Part shown: positions 36,086-46,550 of the stretch, one piece after another
Numbering within the stretch: position 1 is the stretch's first letter
How the letters are laid out: each line of letters starts with the position of its first letter
From: Cerioporus squamosus
Taxonomy: Eukaryota; Basidiomycota; Agaricomycetes; Polyporales; Polyporaceae
NCBI GenBank assembly: GCA_022592435.1
Contig: JABYQS010000007.1
Coordinates: 434,001-498,000, forward strand
Reading direction: 5' to 3'
DNA: 64,000 nucleotides
Made by a program: the position numbers and the translations under genes
The notes under the pieces: model-generated
The model's input: the letters and a program-made list of their open reading frames with translations, nothing else
The model's database searches: none
What the model was told of the DNA's origin: nothing

Positions 36086-38020
36086 ATGACCAAGAGCGAC
36101 CTTACCAAAGTTGCGCCCCCGAAGGAGCTCACCGACGAGCAATGCGCTGTAGTGGTGAAGCGTCTCGGGCGCAATCTCGCAGGCTTCCGAAATACTGCGG
36201 AACTGTACGCCAGCGCGGAGGCAAATGTTGCCAAAAGCAAGAAGGCGGACAAGGTGAAGGACGAATTTGTTCAGGCTGCGGACGACTGGGCGAACCACAC
36301 GCTGAGGTACATCTGGCTTGCCTGCCGTGAACCCGCAGGTGTGTATACTTGTCGTACATGATGCTTGTCCACTCGATGCTCAATGGTATTGTGAATGATT
36401 CAGGCGAAGCACCGAAGCTCGATGCCATGTCCGACACATCTACGGCGGGCTTGCCCCCGCTTCCCCCGAAGGAACAGCTGACACCGCTGCTGAACGCCGT
36501 CGTTCTACTACATGTCACATCCGACAAGGAATACTCCAGCCGGACGCGCACCTTCCTCTTCTCCATCGGTGTCGTTGACGAGCAAGTCGTGGCAGCAACA
36601 CTGAAGAATCCCGAGCGCGCGATCGAGGAGGCTGAGAAGAAAACCAACGCGGCGAGGGAGGAACACGCCCAGAAGAGCAAAATCATGCGTATGGTCGGCA
36701 TGGGCGCGGGAGCTGTAGCCGGCGGCGTCCTCATCGGGGTTACAGGCGGGCTGGCCGCGCCCGCTATCGGGGCCGGTGTAGGCACGATCCTGGGTTGGCT
36801 AGGAGTTGGCGGGACTGCAGCAGGAATGCTTGCCACGGGCCTTGCGGGCTCCGGGGTTGTGTGCGGTACGCTCTTCGGGGCATATGGCTCGAAGCAGGCC
36901 GCGACCGTCATTGGAGAGTACACACGGGAGGTGCGGGACCTTGCCATCAAGGCCGTGCACGAGCCTAAGGAGACGATGGCGGCCCGTCTATGCGTTACTG
37001 GCTGGCTGGATTCAGCTAATGATGTAACCGCACCTTGGACTGTGTTTGGTGGCGAGGATACGTTTGCTTTGCAATGGGTATGCATTCCTTACTTGACGAG
37101 ACTCCCCAACTCATCGTTGACTCTCCGAGTAGGAAGTTGATGCCTTGAAGAGACTGTCAACCGCGCTCGTAGACCTTATCAAGTCGCAGGCAATGCAATA
37201 CATCAAGGGTCAAATCATCCGGCAAACAGTGCTTGCAACTCTATTTGCCGCGCTGTCGCCTACGGCATGGCTGAAGCTCACGAAGATCATCGGTGAGACT
37301 CCTACCGGCATTCTTCATGTCAAATGCTAACAGGAGACATCAGACAATCCATGGATGAACGCGAAATCTCTTGCTATCAAGACTGGCAAGGTCCTCGGTA
37401 CACTCCTCGCCGAGCGCGTCCTAGGAAGCCGACCAATTACCCTGGTCGGGTACTCCCTCGGGTCCCTCGTCATCTTCGAAGCCCTTCAGTACCTTGCCAC
37501 CCTCCCGGCCGCCCAGACACTGGGGCTCGTTCAAGATGTCTACCTCTTCGGCAGCCCGATCTCCGCTGACCCATCACAGTGGGCCGCGATCCGTCGCGTT
37601 GTAGCAGGCCGGGTCGTGAACGGCTACGGCAAGGACGACTACATCCTCGCTGTGCTCTCACGCGTGTCGGACATGAACTGGAACGTCGCGGGCATGGGCC
37701 CAGTCGAGCTGCAGGGAGTCGAGAACGTCGCGTGCGACCAGGTCGACGGGCACCTCAAGTGGCGCGGCATGATCGGGCAGTGTCTGGCGCAGTGCGACGC
37801 GCCGGGCATCGACCGTGCGCAGGTCCAGGAGCAGCTAAACAAAAAGGGGAAGGAGATCAGTAAGGAGATGGATATGGACGAGAAGGAGGCGAAGGCCGCC
37901 GTGCAGGCGGGTCCTGGGTCTGCTACCGGGTCGGAGGGTGAGGAGGACCTTGCGTCTGATGGTGACGGGACCGGTACGAGGAAGAGAGACCGCATGAAGA
38001 AGCTCGTAAGCAAGAAGTAG
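36086..38020 (+). CDS. DUF726/TMCO4-type membrane protein with alpha/beta-hydrolase motif
   Basis: Members of this family (human TMCO4, yeast Mil1/YFL034W) are membrane-associated proteins with a putative lipase-like fold. The ATG at 36086 gives MTKSDLTKVAPPKELTDEQC, then an alpha-helical N-terminal part including SRTRTFLFSIGVVDEQVVAA. A glycine-rich hydrophobic hairpin (GAGAVAGGVLIGVTGGLAAP, VGTILGWLGVGGTAAGMLAT) is typical of the family. The hydrolase region has MAARLCVTGWLDSANDVTAP, the nucleophile elbow ITLVGYSLGSLVIFEALQY and DVYLFGSPISADPSQW. It also has GRVVNGYGKDDYILAVLSRV and the late histidine in VDGHLKWRGMIGQCL. The tail is acidic then basic, ending SKK. Four short introns are inferred, including GTGTGT...TTCAG near 36340-36402. 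The catalytic substrate is not known. Confidence 0.88.
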
Positions 38021-38297
38021 TCGGATCCGGACGGACAGCCATCTGTACTTGCATACTCACGATACCCACCCCTGTATAATGATAGTCTGCCATATGGTGC
38101 TGCTGTATCGACGTCGTGCATGATATGTTGCTTGTGCTGTAGGTCTCACTTGAAGTAGTTCACCTGGCTGCAATTTCCCTAGCAAGCGGGCACAAGTCGA
38201 AGTTAACATCCGCATAGGCGGAAGAAAGCACTAGATTGATAGCATGAAGATGTCCGTGAAGCTCGACTAACTAGCTGTAAGAAGTCCGCGACGAGCA

Positions 38298-39529
38298 CTA
38301 AGCAAGAAGCATGTACAATAATCCGAGAAGGTCCGCGCCTACGATAGCAATGCTGACAGCGACCCAATATTGAGCCCAAGCCCCTTCAGGAGGTCCTGCA
38401 GAGTATCGTGTGAGCAGGTTCACCGTATACATGAAGACCGCAGGGCATACCTCAAGCTCCGTCACGGCACTACCCAAGTTGCACCCGAAGTTCACTGACT
38501 GATTGATGGTGGTGCTGATGGGAATGAGCATGATCTTCAGCCCGACCTATCAAGGCAATGAGACACAGTCAATACTACATCCGCTGCAGTTGAGACTGAA
38601 GCTTACCTTAATCTTGACGGTAACCGAGACGTCACTGGCAGCGACGCTGGGGTTAACGCCACACTTCGTCGCCAGGTCTGTGATGACTGCGCCGTTGGGA
38701 TCGTCTGCTGCGTCATACTCGATGGTGACGGGGAAGGTGAAGTTCGTCTGTGTGTGGTCCTGGAACTTGATGTTCGTCATGTGTCCCGAGCCCACCTGTG
38801 TGTTGTTGATGGGGTAGACGACGCTGGCGTCGAGGGAAGACAAGATGACCGTGAAGTAGTTGGGGTTGTTTACACTGTAGGGCCGTCAGCGTCGATCGAA
38901 TTAGGGCATCGGAAAGAGTCTACCTGATGTCTACGGGAAGCGCAATGCTAAAACTGGTTCCGTTCACATTGAATGTGCTCAGATCAGGCGTCGGCTGGCC
39001 AATGATGATGTTGGGTGGGCGCAGCCACTGAGTCAAGGTATGAGCTTCTCTTCCACGCAGCAACCGCAACGTTAAACTCACCAAGGCCAGTGATAGCACA
39101 ATGCTGATTAGGAAGAAGACGAAGATCATGATCGTGCAGCAGAAGAACCTCCCAAAGCAGCTCGCACGGGAGCCTTTCGTCCACAGGTTCCCTTGGTAGT
39201 CTTTCCGCCACCGCCTTATATTCCCTGGAGTCCTGCAGGTTGGAGCACATAGCATAAGAATAACGTTCTGTAGGATGAAGTTCAGACGGATATACGCACT
39301 TCTCTCCCAGAGGAGGTGGGACGGTATCATCGTCTTCGAATGTACTACCCGTCCTCTCCTTCGTCCTTCCAGACGGGTCCTGGTCGGCGTATTCATAACC
39401 ACCCCCATATCCTCCTTGATCATATCCTCTATTAGCTTGTTGCTGTTGTACTTCGTAGGGGTTGAAGGGTGCATCCTGGTACTGGTGCTGCGCGTACTGC
39501 CCGCTTGCGTAGGGGTCGTGGTATGACAT
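38298..39529 (-). CDS. LEA2-like single-pass membrane protein
   Basis: The ATG at 39529 begins a Tyr/Gln-rich cytosolic tail (MSYHDPYASGQYAQHQYQDA, then QQQQANRGYDQGGYGGGYEY). A short basic segment (RNIRRWRKDYQGNLW) precedes a membrane span (GRFFCCTIMIFVFFLISIVL). The outer part looks like an LEA2/immunoglobulin-like beta domain: LRPPNIIIGQPTPDLSTFNV, NGTSFSIALPVDI, NPNYFTVILSSLDASVVYP, TNIKFQDHTQTNFTFPVTIE, VTVKIKVGLKIMLIPISTTI, with N-glycosylation sites. A second hydrophobic segment (YWVAVSIAIVGADLLGLLYM) closes the protein. Four or so introns are inferred. Plant LEA2/NHL proteins share this plan, but the fungal function is unknown. The two hydrophobic ends could make it a two-pass protein. 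Confidence 0.75.
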
Positions 39530-39819
39530 CGGACTGGAAGCGTATGCGTTGGTCGTGAAAGTCTAGTCGTGAAAGTAGCAGGGCAGACTAGCGATGTAGA
39601 GGGAGGGTGAACAAGACGGCGACCGGCGCAGGATGTGGGTGGGGTGAGAGTTATAGGCCCGGTACGAAGGGAGCAAGTGGCGAAGGCCACAGCCTTGACG
39701 CAGCGGTCATCCGCAGTAGGTCACCCACGTGGCACTAGCGCCCACAGGTTCCTGCCCGGTGCAGCGCTCACTGCTCGCCAAGCATTTATGCGTGTGCATA
39801 CTTGGCGGGAGGAGGCTTA

Positions 39820-40124
39820 AAGCCTCCTCAATTGCTTGTTTTATTTCTCATTTTATTTCCCACACCTTCGGCTATGAGGGTATGACGACACCCATCCCGC
39901 CTCTGCCTCTTGAAAGTCCTCTCGCCTGTCCACCTCCAGGAAGGCGTTTGAGACGCGGTTTTCGGAGGTCATGAGCAGAGTTCAGACTGGAATGAAGCCA
40001 CTGGCAGCGGTATATAGGCGCATGGACCTTGGGCTTGCGAAGGTGAACGGGTGGGCAACCGCTCCTGCTGCCCCACCGCCGTGAGAAATAAAATGAGAAA
40101 TAAAGTAAGCAATTGAGGAGGCTT
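39820..40124. mobile_element. MITE with 43 bp inverted repeats and TTA target duplication
   Basis: The left end (39820, AAGCCTCCTCAATTGCTT...) and the right end (to 40124) are inverted copies over about 43 bp with three mismatches. Both include TTTATTTCTCATTTTATTTC. The element is 305 bp and non-coding. TTA flanks it on each side (39817-39819 and 40125-40127), as expected of a 3 bp target duplication. A TTA/TWA duplication is typical of PIF/Harbinger elements, so a non-autonomous Harbinger-type element is the likeliest class, though the termini themselves were not matched. It lies about 290 bp upstream of the LEA2-like gene start. Confidence 0.85.
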
Positions 40125-40141
40125 TTACCCTCTGACTCTGA

Positions 40142-40640
40142 GGGGGGGGGGGAGTCCCACGTGGCTGCCATGTGCGTTGTGGCGCCGAGCCTGCGAGGCG
40201 CCCTGGGTGTTGGGCCGAGCCTGCGAGGCCTCCCGGTTGGACTGTCTTACGCCGAGTTCCGCGAGGCGTCCCGCTGTCACCGTCGCATGTCTGAGGGACT
40301 GAACTATTGTAAGTTACGGGCTGCGTTTGTGCTCTGCATGACTTATCGACAGGATAACTTTTGGCTTAAGTACTTACTTACTGTACTTACTGTATATGAT
40401 CGGCTTATGAATAGTTCTTACCCGGACAAGAAATCACTATGAGCTTACTTTTGGCTTATGTGGCTGTTACTGGAGTAAGAATTGCGACGGGTTGACTTTT
40501 GGTCCATGTGGTTGTTATCCAGGCAAGTCAATCGTCAATCACGACTGAGTCGAAGGCGAAGCAACGCCATCTTAGTACTAGTAGCTGAGCCGGAGGCGAA
40601 GCAGCCTTACGACGAGCCGAAGGCTCACACGCCTACGGGG
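40142..40640. repeat. Repeat-rich non-coding patch with G11 run
   Basis: A run of 11 G (40142-40152) is followed by GCCGAGCCTGCGAGGC at 40184-40199 and 40214-40229, and a variant at 40251-40267. An imperfect 24 bp direct repeat begins ACTTTTGG at 40447 and 40495. Short near-palindromes such as GAGCCGAAGGCTC occur to 40640. The middle is AT-richer than the surroundings (TACTTACTTACTGTACTTAC). This looks like decayed repeats, not a gene. Confidence 0.55.
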
Positions 40641-41495
40641 CAAAGCCACGGGTCGATGAACTAGTGCATCGAGGTGGCGAGCATATCAGTAGGCTAGACC
40701 CAGCCTTTTGCGCTACACGCGCGCACTACAACATCCTATCAGCTTGTCTTCACGCCCTGCTCACCGTCATTAATTAATCAGTACAGCGCGAAGCGGGCAA
40801 CTGTCCCTATGAAACGCCCCCGATACGCCTATTGTCGCTCATTCGGGAGCGCTGTTAGTCTTCTAGGCGTGAATTTTTTTTCTTTTTTTTGGCGGAGCAC
40901 ATATGCCTTGAGCTATCATCGTCCCGGAGGCACATCAGACTGCTCAGACCGACAAGTGTCAGTCAGGCGTGCTGGGGTCGACCGGCGAGCCGGTCGGAGG
41001 CGTGAATATTTTGCAACAGCGCTTGTATCTGTTAAGAATCGGCGGGCGATCAGAAGTTCCTCGTGCCGCTTCTTGAGCTGGTCCAGACGGCTTTTGCGTA
41101 GGCCAGTCGATGACAAGGTGGACGCCGTCGGGCTCGCAGCCTGCGGCACTGAGGGCATTCTGCCGCTGTCCTGTCTCGACGAGACTAGGCATGTCCTCCT
41201 GGCTGAGGATGTCACATTGTCATGTATTTTAGTGGGGATTCCAACATGGCAGCCCCGGATTCAGCGGCTGTAAGGAGGTACCCGCCACCGTCGACGAAGG
41301 TGTTGAGGCGCATCGCGCACTCTGGTGGGTCGCGTCACATCAGTGGGCTCTCGAGTTGCCCCCGTGGCGCCCATGTCGAAAGACGGGCGCTTGCGTGTAG
41401 ATCACATGACTTGTTGAAAACGATTCGACCAGCCTGCGACTAGTGCTTGCGTAGAGCCTTCTCTTCGACCAAGACACCGACAGCAGCGTCACGTC
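40641..41495. other. No clear gene upstream of the F-box gene
   Basis: It contains a T-rich tract (TTTTTTTTCTTTTTTTT near 40875), possibly promoter-related. A minus-strand frame over 40916-41215 has a helical, charged segment (RKSRLDQLKKRHEELLIARR), which might be a gene remnant. I could not place it in a family. Confidence 0.35.
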
Positions 41496-43183
41496 ATGAC
41501 CACCGACCGGCGCGTGCCTTCCACCAGTTTGGCTTCTTTATCGCCCGAGCTGATGGCATCCATTGTCCTCTACCTTGGCTGCGAGGACATCCTTCAATGT
41601 CGTATGGTATGGCTGTTATCTTGGATGTGAACGCCACTAATCAATGAACAGGTTTGCAGTTCCTGGAAGGAGCTTGTTGACAACCACCGCCTCATTCAGT
41701 ACAAAGATGCTCTTTCACGTGCAGGGATGGAAAACGGTTCACCAGGCCAGCTTAATATCTCTGCGCGCCTGGCAAAGCTTCGTTGGCGACAGCAAGTGCT
41801 CAGTTCCCTCAAGCGTGCCAACTACCTTGAACCGCAGGGTGGACGCACTTTCGAAGGGCGGTCAGGGAAGTTTGTTGGAGGCTTATTTGCCTGCATTACG
41901 GCGACCGGCATGTTGTTCGTAACTTCGTCCGAGAGAATCTCGGAGCGGCGCCTCGATTTCGACAGCCTCGACATCCTCGACTTCGTGATCAATCCTGCGC
42001 AGGATCTGTTGGTATTCATCATGAACCCACGTGATCGCAGGTGAGCAACTCAGTATTACATATATCGTACCGCAACGAATGTCACTATATAGATCCGAGC
42101 TGCAAGTTCATTTGCTTTCACTTCAATCCGGACAGAGACACCCTCAGGTATGAGAAACTTAAACGCTCGAGTGATTTCTTTCGCAGTCCATAGGTTGACT
42201 CGTTTTAGGCGACCCAAACCCTCGTGCATTCCGTTGAGTCCTCGACGGACCCGAGCCGATATTCGTTCACGCTTTATGCGTCCGATGTGTTCCTCGCCTT
42301 AATCGTTCGAAGTGATAATGTGGAGTTTCTGGTCTGGGATTGGCGGACTGGAGTTACTCATTTGGCAAGTGAAATTACACATGGATACCATAGAAGCATC
42401 ACTGACCATGAGCAGCATGTGAAGCCATGCGAGCTAGATTCATTCGCGTTCCTGACATCACACCTTGTCGTCTTCGCGTTTGCCTGCAGTATCTGGACTG
42501 TGGACCTCAGCGCCGCACGACAGGAGTCGACATCGCTTTCCGACCTCAAGTACCTCTGCAAGTTTCAGTATCCGAAGTTGGCGCCAGACGTGACCTCGGG
42601 GGTTATGTCGCTCTTTGCCACTCCGGAGCACCAGATAGTTCCTAGTCCCCCGTTGCCGTTTCAAGTTTCACGGACTGACAGGCTTCTGGTCGTCTCCCTG
42701 GTAATATCCGTGACTATCGGGCGTTTGGTGGACTACTTCACTTTACTCCTTTTTGTCCCCATGGCCACTCTTCTCTCTCGGGTAAACTCTCTGACAAAGG
42801 AGCTTCACACCTTTGGGCACGATTCTCCCTGGCTGGAATGGGGACCGTCATCCCGTCTTCTAATCACATCTCGGACTGGCCGTATGAGTCCCCTTTTCGG
42901 GATGTCATTCGTGGCCGTGTCCGACATCGGTGTTAGGTTTTTCGACTTCAATCCAGTCGCCGTAGAAGGTCGCCTGATTTCATTCGATACCAAGGCAGAT
43001 GGAATATTCCTTGAACCTATTGCAACTTCCCTGCCCTTTAGGGTCTCCTCATTACACTTACACAGTCTTCTCCCTCCAGGTTGGAGTGTGGAAGACATTC
43101 AGGCAGTCACGGTGACGGAATATTCCTTAATCATCTATTCATCGGTAGCTCCGTTCTTTCCTTTGTCAGATCAATATCTCTAA
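41496..43183 (+). CDS. F-box protein
   Basis: F-box proteins recruit substrates to SCF ubiquitin ligases. The ATG at 41496 leads into the F-box (LASLSPELMASIVLYLGCED, then ILQCRM, an intron, VCSSWKELVDNHRLIQYKDA), the usual N-terminal position. After short introns the long remainder reads ISARLAKLRWRQQVLSSLKR, RRLDFDSLDILDFVINPAQD, YSFTLYASDVFLALIVRSDN, LTSHLVVFAFACSIWTVDLS and LFGMSFVAVSDIGVRFFDFN. This is a beta-propeller-like pattern common in large mushroom F-box families. The stop at 43183 is provisional: an intron may start at GTAGCT near 43147 and extend the protein. The family is expanded in basidiomycetes and the substrate is unknown. Confidence 0.75.
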
Positions 43184-43248
43184 CTCGATGCACAAGAAAC
43201 TGTCCAAATATTTCATTTGGCCCTTTCAGGACGAGCCTCGCCAACATC

Positions 43249-43699
43249 ATGGCGATACGACTCAGCCAGGTCAGTGCACAAGCATTATCACTCAGCCACG
43301 TGACGATAACAGAAGTAGAAATCTCCGCAAGTGATCAAATCCCGACGAAGTCAACAAGCTCGCCTTCTCCCCTGCGAGTTGTTTATCAGATCAAAGAATT
43401 TCCTGACAGATGTGTTGTATGTATGCCAACTGGAATGATTCACTGTCCATCATGATTGATTACCTCTTCTAGGTTGCCGTGTCAAACAGTGTACGTACTA
43501 GCACGAAGGATAACGAGGTTCGGACGCTGATTGCATCCAGGGTAAAGATTTGGTAGTATGTGATACACACGGACAGGTCAAGAATACCGTCGAGGATAAG
43601 GGCAAGGCGTCCCTCTTGCAAAAGAGGCGGCGGTGGATCTGCGGACGAGATGTATGGGCCCAGGACCGTCTCAAAGAGTTGTACGCCACAGTGATCTAA
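43249..43699 (+). CDS. Small spliced gene or 3' part of the F-box gene, unknown
   Basis: Two well-formed introns (43417-43472, GTATGT...CTAG; 43491-43540, GTACGT...CCAG) join RVVYQIKEFPDRCV to VAVSNS and then to GKDLVVCDTHGQVKN and RRRWICGRDVWAQDRLKELY, ending at 43699. The phases agree, so this is or was coding. An ATG at 43249 gives 114 residues. The LVVCDTHGQV segment resembles a beta-propeller blade. It starts only 66 bp after the provisional F-box stop, so it could be the end of that gene, though no in-phase join was found. Confidence 0.45.
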
Positions 43700-44310
43700 T
43701 GGATGCAGCGACTGAGAGGGTCATAGCCCTCGTGCATCAGTCTTGCAGAAAGGTTCATCGTCATCCGGGTCCAGAAAAAGGCGTCTGCGTCGGGATCTCA
43801 TGGCGCTGTTTCCTGCTGTGAACCCGTATGTGCCCTGGACGGCGGCACGTGCGGCAGTCTTGACTTCTCCCCGGAGGTGCCAGAGATAGCGAGTTATCTA
43901 ACCAAAGGTCGGTCAGAACAATACCGTGACAGATAGCCATGAAAGACGTACCAATGGGATTGCCTCGGCATCGGGCTCGAGGTCTGGCACCTCGAAGTCT
44001 TCAGTGGCATGCACCCATGCCTGTTACGCCCATGTACGACCTTGAAGATTGTCGGGATACGCATCTTCCAACGTCAGCCGGGCTTTGAACACAGTGATAG
44101 CGCGTTGTAGGACGGGACCATTCTAATGACACAAGTGCAGATCGTCCGGGGATAAACAAAGCATGTACCGAGCTCGACTCTCGGAGATGAGAGTAGTAGG
44201 ATGACAATTCGCCTGCAATTCGCTAACACATCAACTTTGAACCGGGTATATGCGCATAGGCTGTGGAGTACATCTCTGCAACAGTTCCATACCGAGACAC
44301 ACCGAATGCC
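43700..44310 (-). pseudogene. Decayed DUF6532-type gene
   Basis: On the minus strand, fragments of the DUF6532 family, which is repeated in many mushroom genomes, can be read: AITVFKARLTLEDAYPDNLQ, then after an in-frame TAA QAWVHATEDFEVPDLEPD, then after an intron-like gap ITRYLWHLRGEVKTAARAAV and QGTYGF. Remnants after that (LDPDDDEPFCKTDARG, YDPLSRCIH) are in different frames. No intact start or C-terminal half is seen. The family link is by recall of its R-G-E/L-K-x-A-A-R pattern. Confidence 0.5.
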
Positions 44311-44399
44311 CAAGCCGAACAAAACCAGACTTCGTCAAGAGAGAACGTACTGCCTGCCCGCGCGATTCCAGGACCGAGGACAGCATAAGATCAGCATCA

Positions 44400-45977
44400 T
44401 CATCTTGCAGTACCAGGAACGAACGGCGCTCGTTGACCTCCAGACCCAGACACAGCTATCGACGAAGACCGAGAGGGCGCTTGAGAGATCGTGCCAGCAC
44501 CGACCAGATGACCGGAATTTGAGCTAGCGGTGGCAGCAGAGGGACGTGCACTCGAAGGGAGGAACCGTTGCGGTTGTTGAGCCTTGTGCTGTGGTGTCAA
44601 AACGACTTGGCGCGAACTTGTGGCTGGAGCGACAGTCGCAGATGCTCTGCTAGGCGTTTGCGGGACGAAACGTTGCTGGGAGCCACCGGAGGCCGAGGAT
44701 GGCAAGAAAGACGGTCGCTGTGGGAGGCCACTAGGCGTCGCGGGCGGGCCATGGATGATCTCGGGTCTGCGACACGGGTGGAAAAACTTGGTCGCGCAGG
44801 TGGAGGCATCATCCGACTACCCTGGGAGACGGCTTCCATAGCTTGTACACGTCGCGTTGGGCCGCTCTGAGTATGAGTGAGCACCGGGACGGACATCATC
44901 TGAGGTTGAGCGCTGCGGGGCGGGACGTATGCGTATTGCCTGCATACAACCGACCATTAGCTCGTGCGTTGCTAGCACTAGATGCTCGCTCGGGTGCTCA
45001 CGCAATGCTCTGCTGAGACGCTGCAGACTCGTACGTCTGGGCAGATTGTCGGGAATTGAAGTGGGGTTGGTGATGACCAGGAGGCAGCGTCAACCGGTCA
45101 GGTCCAAGCGGTGTCGGCATAGACGTTGTTGACCGAGGACTAGATGTCCTATGCCCAGAGAAGTTACTGAACTGACGTCAGTATCCCATTCATGTCGCAG
45201 TCAATGACATTCGGCTCACCCATCCTCGTCCACGCGTTGGCGTTTGTTGCTTCGCAGTGTGCGCTCATCTCCGCCGCTTATCTGCAGGTGTTGCTTGAGC
45301 TGCTGGTTTCCAACTTCAGCTCGTCTACTAGCCTGCGGCAAGCTACATCAGTGACACCCGCTCAAGCCAGCGCGTGCATGAAACGGCTTTACTTCTTCAG
45401 TCGTTTCGTCTCTGCGTGCTCCTCCTTGAGGCGGTCATAGAGGGGGCGATATTGTATGTACTTCTTCCTGAAGTATCTGAGCAAGTTCGCCATCATGTTC
45501 ATTTGAAACTAAATGAATGTCATGAGAGGATGGATTCAGACCGAGTTGTAGTCGTACGAACCCTCAGTGCGTAACCAACCGCATCGAACGCGATGGGCGC
45601 AGATGCGAACCAGTGCGACATAGGCGGTTCCAGCTGAGACTTGTAAGATGATCAGAGCTGGGAGTGTGTGGGAGTTGTGTTCACCTCTCGTGCCAACGGC
45701 ATCAGCTGGACTCCTTGGCTACCACACTCCGAGCAGCTATGATCGGGGTCTTCATAGCGGCAGAGCACCTTCAGTCTGCCCGCGCGAACTCGAGAATTGA
45801 CAAGGTGACCAACTCACTGATATGACTGTTGCAAACGACGTGGCCGCACTCTGTCAACCAAAAGGGCACTGAAGATAGCGAGCCATCCTCCTTGACGAAT
45901 TCGAGGTGGCAGATCCCGCAGTTCACGAACTCCCAGAAGTCCAGTTCCGGCGTCGAAGTTGCTGAGACGTTGGACAT
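44400..45977 (-). CDS. ZIP3/HEI10-like RING-finger protein
   Basis: ZIP3/HEI10/RNF212 proteins are SUMO or ubiquitin E3-like factors that promote meiotic crossovers. The ATG at 45977 (MSNVSATSTPELDFWEFVN) opens a RING: CGICHLEF, WLTECGHVVCNSHI, then across an intron NPDHSCSECGSQGVQLMPLA. Next comes the conserved EPPMSHWFASAPIAFDAVGY with FQMNMMANLLRYFRKKYIQY. A coiled coil follows (RPLYDRLKEEHAETKRLKN, ASRRAEVGNQQLKQHLQ). The tail is long, basic and Ser/Pro-rich. Two tail frames near 44.70-44.83 kb cannot be joined by an intron, so one base may be missing or extra there. The end at 44400 follows the second frame. Meiotic function is inferred from family. Confidence 0.72.
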
Positions 45978-46096
45978 AATGCGCAGTATCAATAAGCAGT
46001 AGTAACAGAGCAGCCAAGCACTACAGCAGAGAGCGAAGGGCAAACGAGCACGACTGCGACGCGAGGCAAACGGAGTGAAGTCGGCCAGACGCCGCG

Positions 46097-46136
46097 ACGC
46101 GTCCAACAACTTCAAGATGATCGCGTCCGTGACGCG
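46097..46136. promoter_or_regulatory. ACGCGT and CGTGACGCG in the ZIP3-like/JmjC divergent region
   Basis: ACGCGT (46097-46102) and CCGTGACGCGG (from 46127) lie about 120-160 bp upstream of the ZIP3-like start, on the divergent side facing the JmjC gene. They match the motifs of other divergent promoters here. A small inverted repeat (CCTAGAGG...CCTCTAGG) sits near 46240-46275. Confidence 0.35.
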
Positions 46137-46550
46137 GCAGTCACTCCAATACATTTTTGGTCAAAAGGCAGTCACATATTGCTGGAGGTACACTCGACTA
46201 AGTAGAGCATCGCAGAGAAGATTGAGTGCAAATTGCCTAGAGGCAGTCAATTCGTATGGGCAACCTCTAGGTACAAGGGAGGTTTCTATGCGGCTCAAAC
46301 TCACACAGCAGAAGGTGGACTTCAAAGGAGGCGTGCTTGCAGGCGGTCACGGTGATGGCTGGCGCTAGAATCCGTATACAGTGTCCGACCCGAGTTCAGA
46401 CTAGGACATTGCCCCCACCAACAAACTCATCTCAACTCCTCTCACTCTCTGTCCCTCGCACCTCTGGCTCGCCGGGTCTCTGTTGCGTTCTGCAAGATCT
46501 GCCACAACGGTGGTGATGGAGGCAATTCGCCGCAAGCTCATGGAAACCCG

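Noticed and set aside
40142..40152. G11 run as a telomere or quadruplex signal
   Set aside because: It is a lone homopolymer without TTAGGG repeats or further G-runs. It is more likely part of decayed repeat sequence.
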